DNA of 19,711 nt from JAKQHY01 sp034429475. Lineage in GTDB: Bacteria > Chloroflexota > Anaerolineae > B4-G1 > SLSP01. Below the pieces are notes generated by a model. That model was not told the origin of the DNA. It ran no database searches and saw only the letters and a list, made by a program, of their open reading frames with translations. A program made the position numbers and the translations under genes. The stretch lies in the NCBI GenBank assembly GCA_034429475.1, contig DAOUGD010000053.1, positions 1 to 19,711 on the forward strand, given 5' to 3'. Below, in pieces: positions 14,566 through 19,711 of the stretch; within the stretch, counting starts at the first letter, position 1, and the number at the start of each line of letters is the position of its first letter.

Positions 14566-14712
14566 ATGTAGACCCGGCGCCCGACAAAAGGCGAGCGCGA
14601 GGATGTGTTTCAAAATTTGGTTCCTCCGTATTTTGTAGGGTCAACGGCAATTCGCTCGATATAATTGCGTTCTTTGGGTATAACACCGCAAAACTCTTTG
14701 TCGAGGTGAGCA

Positions 14713-15630
14713 ATGCGCATTGATCTGTTGACCGAATTGTTGGGGTTGCCCCAGGTGGTCGTGACCGACTACGAATTGCTGGACACCGAAAGGCTGCGGG
14801 TGCAGATTGCCGTGGAAATCCCGGCGGCGCTCTGCCCTACCTGCGCCCAGCTCAGTACGGCGGTGCATAGCTATGGCAGTCCGCGCACGATTCGTGACCT
14901 GGACCTGTGGGGGCGGCGTTGCTATCTGCGCTGGACACCCCGGCAATTTGAGTGCGCCACCTGCCAGGATACCTTTGTGGAACGCCTGTCCTGGCTGGCG
15001 CCGCGCCACCATCACACGCGGCGCTTTGAGCAGGCGGTATATGGCTTGACCCGCCGCACCAATGTCGTCGAAGCCGCCCTTCATTATCGGCTGAGTGATG
15101 AGAGTGTCGAAGCGATTTTCCAGCAACACGCCACGCAGCAAGTGACCCAGCGGGGTTACCCCACGGTGCGCGAGTTGCATGTGGATGAAATTGCCTCCCA
15201 GAAAGGGCACGGGCACTATCGCTTGGTCTTGTCGTCGCCCGAAGTGGGGGTACTGGACGTGTTGGAAGACCGGCAACAGACCACACTGGAAGCCTGGTTT
15301 GCTGCCCGCGGGCCGGCATGGTGTGCCACGGTGCGGGAATTCCACGCCGATATGTGGCGGCCCTATCATACCGCCGCCCGGGCGTATCTGCCAAACGTGG
15401 TGATGACCACCGCTGATCATTTTCATGTGATTGAGAACCTCCACCAAGCGTTGAATACCGTGCGCCGCACCCTTCAGCGCCACGCCGACGAGGCGACGCG
15501 CCAACACCTGAAGGGCAGTCGCTGGCTGTTGCTCAAAAACCCAACCAAGGGTATGAGGACTTCCTTCTGGGTAGGGTGGGGATTGTTTGTGTTAATCATA
15601 GATTCTGTACCCATTTACTTTTTTAAGTAA
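14713..15630 (+). pseudogene. ISL3-family transposase, 3'-truncated
   Basis: The first about 280 residues are a typical ISL3 transposase. The N-terminal zinc ribbon is C41-x2-C44 and C81-x2-C84 (ALCPTCAQLS, FECATCQDTFVERLSW). Next comes the central HTH-like region, the DDE domain start LHVDEIASQKGHGHY (D158), and FHADMWRPY (D213), followed by TTADHFHVIENLHQALN. At LKNPTK (about 15552) similarity stops and the frame continues through about 26 unrelated residues to a TAA at 15630. The last third of the transposase, including the expected catalytic Glu, is gone, so it is inactive. GAGG precedes the ATG by six bases. The bases 15555-15800 after it hold no recognisable gene, so the element was cut by a later rearrangement. 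Confidence 0.85.
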
Positions 15631-15802
15631 CTTATCCCAGTATAGCGCAAATTAAGATGAAAGCCAAAAATAGTGTTATGATGTTCCTGGCTCAGAATCC
15701 AGTAACTATGAGAGCGAAAAAATGACGAAGAACTAGAAGTTCAGTGTCACCTTATATACACAAGAGGATGGAACCAACCCGGAAAAACGCGAAAATCTCA
15801 CC

Positions 15803-15832
15803 TTGCGCCGTGTCCTCCGAATTTGTTACAAT
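15803..15832 (+). promoter_or_regulatory. Promoter of the tyrosine recombinase gene
   Basis: TTGCGC (15803-15808) and TACAAT (15827-15832) with an 18-base spacer. The transcript would start near 15839 with a leader of about 26 bases holding the ribosome site GGAGG, which supports the ATG at 15865 as the true start rather than one at 15823. Confidence 0.55.
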
Positions 15833-15864
15833 ACTCTCACTCAAACTTATCGGAGGTCAGTTCA

Positions 15865-16800
15865 ATGTCCCAAGAAGCAATTTCTTTGTCCATCCCGTGC
15901 CTGGACGCTTTCCGCGCCTGGCTCACTGCCCACGACTGCAGTGCGCACAGCATCCGCGCTTACGGGGCCGATGTATACCAGTTCGCCGCCTGGTTTACCG
16001 GCCATACCGGCGAGGCGTTCGCCCTATCCGCCGTCACCGAATACGACGTGCAGGCCTGGCGCGATGCCCTGGCCGTCAATCGGCAACCGGCCAGCATCAA
16101 CCGCAAGTTGGCTGCACTGGGCGCGCTCTTCCGCTGGGCCGTTGAAACCGGGCAGGGCGCCCACGACCCCACGGCGCACGTCAGCGGCGTCGCGCAACAG
16201 CCCCTGGCGCCCAAGGCGCTTTCTGAAGGCGACCTCACCCGCATCCTGCGCGCCGCCCAGAAACACGCTGACCCGCGCGACTGCGCTCTGCTGGAACTGC
16301 TGGCCGCCACCGGCCTGCGCGCCGCCGAAGTCGCCGGGTTAACCCTCGGCGATCTGGATTTGGGGGAACGTCACGGTTGGGTGACGGTGCGCGGAAAAGG
16401 TCGCAAGCAGCGGCGCGTCCCGCTGCACACGCGGGCGCGGCGGGCTATCGCGGCGTACCTGATAGGGCGACAAGGTGAAAAGGTGACAGGGGGACAGGGC
16501 GAGGAAAAGCCGGCAGAAGGATTAACGCCAGAGTCACCGTTGTTCCTGACGCAGCAGGGGACGGCGTTGACGCCCTATACGCTCTGGTACACCGTGAAGA
16601 AGTATGCGGCCGAGGCCGGCGTCGCGGATGTCTCGCCGCACACCTTCCGCCACACCGTCACCACCCGCCTGGTGCGCGACCCGGCAGTGGACCTGGTGAC
16701 GGCGGCCACCTTTCTCGGTCACAGTCGGCTGGATACCACCGCCCGTTACAGCCAGCCCAGCGCCGAGGACCTGGCGCAGGCCGCGGAACATTTGAAATGA
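15865..16800 (+). CDS. Tyrosine recombinase/integrase (XerC/D-type)
   Basis: A 311-residue site-specific recombinase. Residues about 8-105 are the SAM-like core-binding domain (LDAFRAWLTAHDCSAHSIRA). Residues about 115-305 are the catalytic domain with the full active site: R152 (ATGLRAAEVAGL), K178 (VRGKGRKQRRVPL), H259 and R262 (SPHTFRHTVTTRL), H286 (FLGHSRLDTTARY) and the nucleophile Y295. It should cut and rejoin DNA through a 3'-phosphotyrosine. An unusual Gly/Glu-rich loop (about 200-222) interrupts the region between the beta-hairpin Lys and the C-terminal helices; its DNA (16464-16506) looks like short GGTGACA-type repeats. The start is set by GGAGG eight bases before 15865. It converges on two excisionase-like genes and lies near a tRNA-Phe fragment, so it probably mobilises an integrative element. 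Confidence 0.93.
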   Translation: MSQEAISLSIPCLDAFRAWLTAHDCSAHSIRAYGADVYQFAAWFTGHTGEAFALSAVTEYDVQAWRDALAVNRQPASINRKLAALGALFRWAVETGQGAHDPTAHVSGVAQQPLAPKALSEGDLTRILRAAQKHADPRDCALLELLAATGLRAAEVAGLTLGDLDLGERHGWVTVRGKGRKQRRVPLHTRARRAIAAYLIGRQGEKVTGGQGEEKPAEGLTPESPLFLTQQGTALTPYTLWYTVKKYAAEAGVADVSPHTFRHTVTTRLVRDPAVDLVTAATFLGHSRLDTTARYSQPSAEDLAQAAEHLK

Positions 16801-16802
16801 CA

Positions 16803-16827
16803 AACCGGGCGGTTATTCCGCCCGGTT
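16803..16827. terminator. Bidirectional terminator between recombinase and HTH genes
   Basis: AACCGGGCGG (16803-16812) and CCGCCCGGTT (16818-16827) form a perfect 10-bp stem with loop TTATT, two bases after the recombinase stop. The stop codon of the convergent HTH gene (16813-16815) lies inside the loop, so its last codons form part of the stem. The T tracts are short on both strands. Confidence 0.7.
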
Positions 16828-17061
16828 GTCTTCATCCTCGCTTTGCGTTTTGGCCCGCCAATTGTGCTTGGCCGCTCCCAGTTGTTCCATTTCTGCGACG
16901 TAGGCCAGTACTTCGGATTTCTGCACCAGCCAATCGCGCCCGCGTTTCATCCCCTTCAGCCGACCGCGTTTCAAAGCCACCGTCAGATAACGGGGCGTGC
17001 AGCCCGCCAGGGCCGCCGCTTGCGGCGTCGTCAGCCATTCGGGCTCTTGCGCATCCATCAT
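16813..17061 (-). CDS. Small excisionase-like helix-turn-helix protein (second of pair)
   Basis: An 82-residue winged HTH protein of the HTH_17/MerR-like excisionase type. WLTTPQAAALAGCTPRYLTVALKRGRLKGMKRGRDWLVQK holds the helix-turn-helix followed by the wing (residues about 9-48), then KSEVLAYVAEM and an acidic, flexible tail. Such proteins bind attachment sites to steer recombination or repress their own promoter. It overlaps the upstream HTH gene by ATGA, with two Met codons at the start. The sequence is clearly related to its neighbour (same TTxxAA, GCTP/GYTQ and KxGRD-type wing), so the pair probably arose by duplication and may work as a heterodimer. Confidence 0.82.
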   Translation of the reverse strand: MMDAQEPEWLTTPQAAALAGCTPRYLTVALKRGRLKGMKRGRDWLVQKSEVLAYVAEMEQLGAAKHNWRAKTQSEDEDNRAE

Positions 17062-17315
17062 GGTTCGTCACCCGCTTGCTCGTGTCGCTGCCGCGCGCCG
17101 GTGCGCCAGGGATCATGCTTTTCCGGGCCGAGGCGGCGCATCTGGTCTACATAGTCCAGGATGGCCTGCTTATCCAGGAACCGGTCCCGTCCGATCTTGC
17201 ACGCCTTGAGCTTCCCGCGCCGCGCAAGTTGGCGGAAATGAATCTGCGTGTAACCGGTCATTTCCGCTGCTTCTGCGGTAGTTATCCAGAGGGTAGGGTC
17301 AAAAGTTTCGGTCAT
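17058..17315 (-). CDS. Small excisionase-like helix-turn-helix protein (first of pair)
   Basis: An 85-residue HTH_17-type DNA-binding protein: LWITTAEAAEMTGYTQIHFR, then QLARRGKLKACKIGRDRFLDKQAI covers the helix-turn-helix and wing, followed by DYVDQMRRLG and a basic-acidic tail. I take the ATG at 17315 (GGGTG six bases upstream); an in-frame GTG at 17324 would add three residues. It is read towards the recombinase gene and is translationally coupled to the second HTH gene. Immediately upstream lie three copies of a GTNACCCACT motif, a good candidate for its own binding site. A role in directing the recombinase or in autoregulation is inferred. Confidence 0.82.
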   Translation of the reverse strand: MTETFDPTLWITTAEAAEMTGYTQIHFRQLARRGKLKACKIGRDRFLDKQAILDYVDQMRRLGPEKHDPWRTGARQRHEQAGDEP

Positions 17316-17318
17316 CGG

Positions 17319-17378
17319 CGTCACCCACTGTAGTTTGGGTATAACAAAAAGTGGGTAACTTTACCAGTTACCCACTTT
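17319..17378 (-). promoter_or_regulatory. Operator-like repeats and terminator-like hairpin upstream of the HTH genes
   Basis: AAAGTGGGTAAC (17348-17359) and GTTACCCACTTT (17367-17378) form a perfect 12-bp inverted repeat with a 7-base loop. On the minus strand a TTTTTGTT tract follows, so it could end transcription coming from the right. A third half-site, GTCACCCACTG, covers 17320-17330 at the HTH start. Three copies of one motif right at the start of DNA-binding genes suggest an operator. Confidence 0.55.
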
Positions 17379-17386
17379 ATCGTGTG

Positions 17387-17430
17387 TGCCGAGACTGAGA
17401 ATTGAACTCAGGACACAGGGATTTTCAGTC
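17387..17430 (-). other. 3' half of a tRNA-Phe(GAA): probable attachment (att) site
   Basis: Read on the minus strand, the sequence gives an anticodon loop CTGAAAA (anticodon GAA, 17428-17422), the 3' anticodon stem TCCCT, a 5-base variable loop GTGTC, a perfect T-arm CTGAG-TTCAATT-CTCAG (17411-17395), the 3' acceptor strand TCTCGGC (17394-17388) and discriminator A (17387). CCA is not encoded. The 5' side breaks off in the anticodon stem: AAAGA stands where AGGGA would be needed, and no D-arm follows. Tyrosine recombinases commonly use exactly this part of tRNA genes. It is not a functional tRNA. Confidence 0.75.
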
Positions 17431-17509
17431 TTTGATACCGTCGGGCATTCTTATGGCCAATGAGGAAATCGTTGATCTGTAACCTGTGCTATAATCGGGT
17501 TAGGAGTGT

Positions 17510-17782
17510 ATGATGAGTTCCGTTATCACATTACCCTAACAACTGTATGAACGACTGACAGGGCAGAGCCGCCGGCTCAAGCGCACTCCGGAAGATATCG
17601 TTGTGACCCTGGCACAATGTTACTTAAGCCAGGTTGATACGCAATGGCAAACAGAATTTCAGTCACTCCTGACCCGGATTCACAGTCGTACTACGGCTTT
17701 CCCCCCTGCCGAAATCGAAGACGACATCACATTGGCTGCTGCTGAGGCCAGGGAATTGCGTCGTACTCGTCGCACTGCTTGA
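17510..17782 (+). pseudogene. VapB-like antitoxin gene with an early stop codon
   Basis: Starting ATG-ATG at 17510/17513 after AGGAG and an extended -10 TGCTATAAT (17489-17497), the frame reads MSSVITLP, then TAA at 17537-17539, then continues QLYERLTGQSRRLKRTPEDI and on to DDITLAAAEARELRRTRRTA with a TGA at 17782. The body is like the CopG/VapB-type antitoxins encoded before PIN toxins (xITLPEQLYERL at the start, EIxxDIxxAxxEARxxRR at the end). A single G-to-T change would turn the GAA expected after LP into the TAA seen. Restart after the stop is unlikely. Pseudogene, unless a sequencing error explains the stop. Confidence 0.7.
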
Positions 17783-17843
17783 CACAAATGTTTGGGGTTC
17801 TGTGCTGATCAATCTCTGGGGTTTGGATTTGGTAGCGGGATAA
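17760..17843 (+). pseudogene. VapC-like PIN-domain toxin, N-terminal remnant
   Basis: In the frame overlapping the antitoxin end the sequence reads VVLVALLDTNVWGSVLINLW and stops at TAA 17841-17843. LLDTNVWGSVL is the first strand of a PIN ribonuclease with its first catalytic Asp; the remaining acidic residues and about 110 residues are missing. The overlap with the antitoxin gene is typical of vapBC. No usual start codon is visible; the remnant cannot be active. Confidence 0.6.
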
Positions 17844-17894
17844 AAGCCTTTATACTTACTCGATAGTTGTGTTTTGAATAGGGTCGGCTCCGGC

Positions 17895-18230
17895 TTACGG
17901 CGCTAGTGACATCAGTTGTTGTTTGGAGAATAAATAGGCCAAGACCGTTTTCATTTCGACGCCTTGTGCGAGTTGCTGGTGGGCGAACCAGATCAATTGT
18001 TCGATGAGCGCTTGCGCTTGCTGGCGACACGCCTCCCCAATGGATTTGAGGGGTAGGGTGGCCTTTTTCAGTGACGGCGGCAGACAATCCAGATGCAGGA
18101 GGGAGTAAGCGACGAACACCAGACGCCAATGTTTCCCAATGGCTTCCGCGGTGCGCATCTGATACTCGTCCAGTCCCAGATGTCCTTTACCATCCTGATA
18201 AAAGGTTTCAACCACTATTCGATATCTGAA
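17895..18230 (-). pseudogene. C-terminal fragment of a DDE transposase (IS701/IS4-like)
   Basis: The minus frame carries RYRIVVETFYQDGKGHLGLD, then EYQMRTAEAIGKHWRLVFVAYSLLHLDCLP and ends SKQQLMSLAP with TAA at 17895. ETFYQDGK-LGLDEYQ with the following hydrophobic helix is the C-terminal signature of IS701/IS4-type transposases, the Glu of VETFY being the third catalytic residue. Everything upstream, including both Asp residues, is missing: at about 18228-18240 the DNA switches to the Rhs-type gene. A GTG at 18215 could start a 106-residue peptide but this is a remnant. The exact family is uncertain. Confidence 0.72.
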
Positions 18231-18880
18231 TAGCCTCTCGCATTGTAATAAAAGTTCATAAAGATATCCCCTAATATTGGTTCAAGTAAATAACCACTAA
18301 TTAAACTAACTCCAAAACCAGGGTTGGCAATTCCAAGAGCTATTGCAATATACTTTGTGGTCTGGCCTCCAAAATATCCCCCCAATCCCGACCCAACAAC
18401 AGCACGTACTAAACGTTCCTCAAGCGGCATTTCTGTTCCTAAATCAGCAATTAATTGCCAGCCAATATCAACCCCAACGCCATAAGCTTGATTCATAAAA
18501 TTACTGCGCAGCGGGTTGTTGCAAGAAAGCCACTCCCCATCCGGGGGCTCTAGCCCGCGCAACCTAAAACTTTCGATGGTGGAGGGATGTGGAGGAACCT
18601 GCACAAAAATTTCTTCAGGGAATATGCGCTCGACGACTTCATCCACAATTTTACCCGCCACCTTGTTAGCCCAAGTTTCCCCTAACAGATATTCAAATTG
18701 TGAAGGCGTTTCTCTAGCTTGATCCGTCATTGCGAGTGCATCTGGCGTTATACTGTGGGCTGCGGCTGTCGGCAATGTCGTAGGTTCCGGCGGTTGGATA
18801 AATTGGCCAAGTAAAGGATCGTAGAACTTCCCTTGATGCTCGTACAAGCCAATTGTAGCATCCCAACGCCGACCGCACAA
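18215..18880 (-). pseudogene. Rhs-type protein C-terminal tip (possible polymorphic toxin), N-terminus lost
   Basis: A 221-residue frame. Residues about 5-30, RRWDATIGLYEHQGKFYDP and LLGQFIQP, match the conserved end of Rhs/YD-repeat cores (usual form GLYYYxARYYDPxxGRFI.PD). What follows is the variable tip: a spacer (about 31-110) and a Gly-rich hydrophobic region (about 135-210, VGVDIGWQLIADLG, VVGSGLGGYFGG, YIAIALGIANPGFG) with no nuclease motif I recognise. Everything before the core end is gone; the only start is TTG at 18880. The end YNARGYSDIE reads into the transposase fragment, so the natural C-terminus may also be altered. The DNA is clearly AT-richer than the rest of the window, a sign of transfer. 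Confidence 0.65.
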
Positions 18881-19413
18881 TGCCCCGCTGTTTGGGCATT
18901 GCGCTAAATAGGCGGAAGGATGGCCCGTTGCCCTTGCAAGGCGCGCTGCGCGCGTTGGTGAAGTATCTGTTCGCGCACCACGACTTACATCTGGTGGGGA
19001 TTGAAAAAAGTGGCTTGTTTGTCGAGCACGCCACGCAAATCGCGGAACTTTTGGACGCGGGGAGTGTGCTGATTCTGAACAATGCCTACATCTACCAACA
19101 CATTCTGCCGGGTAAGGTGTCGTTGAGCGATCCGTATGGGCACTCGACGTACTACAGCCAGAAGCTCATTGTGAAGACGCACGCGGGGCGGGTGTATGTG
19201 TTGACCTTGCCCGTCTCACAATTGAAGATCGCGCCGACGGTGGCGGATTTACGGAACCTGGATGTGATTCTGACGAACATCGAGCAACTGCACTGTGACT
19301 TTTATGACAATGCACTGTTGCCCATCGCGTTGGTGAACCGATTGGTGTCGTTGTCTCATCATCCGAGTTCGCGGATTTTGCAACGGTTTGCGAGACAATC
19401 AATGGACTCGTGA
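18880..19413 (+). CDS. Unrecognised protein, probably the C-terminal part of a larger gene
   Basis: A 177-residue frame ending at TGA 19411-19413. I do not recognise the family. Internally it looks like a real, ordered protein: LVKYLFAHHDLHLVGIEKSG, LFVEHATQIAELLDAGSVLILNN, YGHSTYYSQKLIVKTHAGRV, VLTLPVSQLKIAPTVADLRN and a helical end. The first about 10 residues (MPRCLGIALN) do not fit the style of the rest, no ribosome site precedes the ATG, and the start coincides with the broken end of the Rhs gene. It therefore probably lost its N-terminal part, around 18900. The tone (acidic residues, KSG, LNNAYIY) allows a nuclease-like fold, but I would not assign one. Confidence 0.5.
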   Translation: MPRCLGIALNRRKDGPLPLQGALRALVKYLFAHHDLHLVGIEKSGLFVEHATQIAELLDAGSVLILNNAYIYQHILPGKVSLSDPYGHSTYYSQKLIVKTHAGRVYVLTLPVSQLKIAPTVADLRNLDVILTNIEQLHCDFYDNALLPIALVNRLVSLSHHPSSRILQRFARQSMDS

Positions 19414-19598
19414 AACCCTGGAACGCGCAAGTTTGCTCATATCAGAGTTGGGTCGGGGCACGTCGTGGTGAAGGCGGTGACGGTGGATGCTTGCCGCATA
19501 TCAGTTGTGATTGCAAGAATGGGGCAGGCAATTGGAGGTTAGGCCATGTTGGATGCGGTATAGCAGTTACTTAGGTTGTACTTACTCCCTTCCAAGGA
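19414..19598. other. Intergenic stretch without recognisable gene
   Basis: Between the unrecognised gene and the right-edge fragment I see no convincing coding frame, RNA gene or terminator. It is part of the rearranged region. Confidence 0.4.
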
Positions 19599-19711
19599 TC
19601 AAATCCGACAAGTGAGGCCGGCGAGGCCAAAGATGTGATTCAAGGTGTTTTTGATCTGTTCCGGCGTTTGCAACACCGTATCTTTCACCATGGTCAGTAA
19701 GCGGGTTTGGA
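19599..19711 (-). CDS. C-terminal fragment running off the right edge, possibly transposase
   Basis: The minus frame is open from the window edge to a TGA at 19601-19599 and reads QTRLLTMVKDTVLQTPEQIK, then NTLNHIFGLAGLTCRI, 36 complete codons. The style (short amphipathic C-terminal helix ending a gene beside IS debris) recalls transposase C-termini, but I cannot name a family. Partial: the start lies outside. Confidence 0.35.
   Translation of the reverse strand, partial: QTRLLTMVKDTVLQTPEQIKNTLNHIFGLAGLTCRI

Noticed and set aside
14435..14713. 92-codon minus-strand frame across the MITE
   Set aside because: It crosses the MITE hairpin and its boundary, has no homology and no ribosome site.
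15657..15725. 22-codon frame after the ISL3 remnant
   Set aside because: No ribosome site and no recognisable features; it lies in rearranged DNA and is expected by chance.
17387..17460. Functional tRNA-Phe gene
   Set aside because: The D-arm, 5' acceptor strand and two pairs of the anticodon stem are missing, so it is only a 3' half.
1..19711. CRISPR array
   Set aside because: No regularly spaced identical repeats of 24-40 bases were seen; the only repeats are hairpins, the MITE ends and short operator-like motifs.

Overview
This is a high-GC bacterial window that looks like Chloroflexota, probably an Anaerolineae-type anaerobe or facultative anaerobe. That is inferred from gene content: a Thr-Pro-rich lipoprotein, a hydrogenase-style NuoE/NuoF cluster with DRTGG, PHP and HATPase accessory genes, and several decayed insertion sequences. 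No rRNA or species marker is present to prove it.

Positions 1-5097 (minus strand) hold a tightly packed operon read right to left: hisS, an NAD kinase, a B-box zinc-finger membrane protein, a family 4 glycosyltransferase, a SAM methyltransferase and a membrane-anchored protein cut by the window edge. A good sigma70-type promoter (TTGTCA-16-TATAAT) sits ahead of hisS, and a second promoter points the other way.

Positions 5114-13512 (plus strand) are the core of the window. First come four genes of signalling or accessory type: DRTGG, CBS-HATPase, DRTGG and a PHP phosphoesterase. After a 240-base leader with an attenuator-like structure come a NuoE/HydC-type protein, a second HATPase, a thioredoxin-like ferredoxin homologue, a HydB/HndC-type NuoF with a C-terminal 2x[4Fe-4S] domain, and then a second NuoE and a second, complex-I-like NuoF. 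A strong bidirectional terminator closes the cluster. The order resembles electron-bifurcating [FeFe]-hydrogenase operons, but no catalytic hydrogenase, formate dehydrogenase or NuoG subunit follows. All three thioredoxin-like [2Fe-2S] domains of the HydE/NuoF-N-terminal type have lost every cysteine, while both NuoE proteins keep all four. The set therefore looks like a two-flavin NAD(P)H electron-transfer module with non-redox scaffold domains and a partner encoded elsewhere.

Positions 13528-14253 (minus) encode the Thr-Pro-rich lipoprotein. Positions 14391-14565 look like a small non-autonomous element (MITE) with terminal inverted repeats, a 6-base target duplication and a perfect 16-bp central hairpin.

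Positions 14713-19711 are accessory and rearranged DNA: a 3'-truncated ISL3 transposase; a complete tyrosine recombinase convergent with two overlapping excisionase-like HTH genes; a three-copy operator-like motif; the 3' half of a tRNA-Phe (probable attachment site); a decayed vapBC toxin-antitoxin pair; an IS transposase C-terminus; an AT-rich Rhs-type C-terminal tip; an unrecognised truncated gene; and a fragment running off the right edge.
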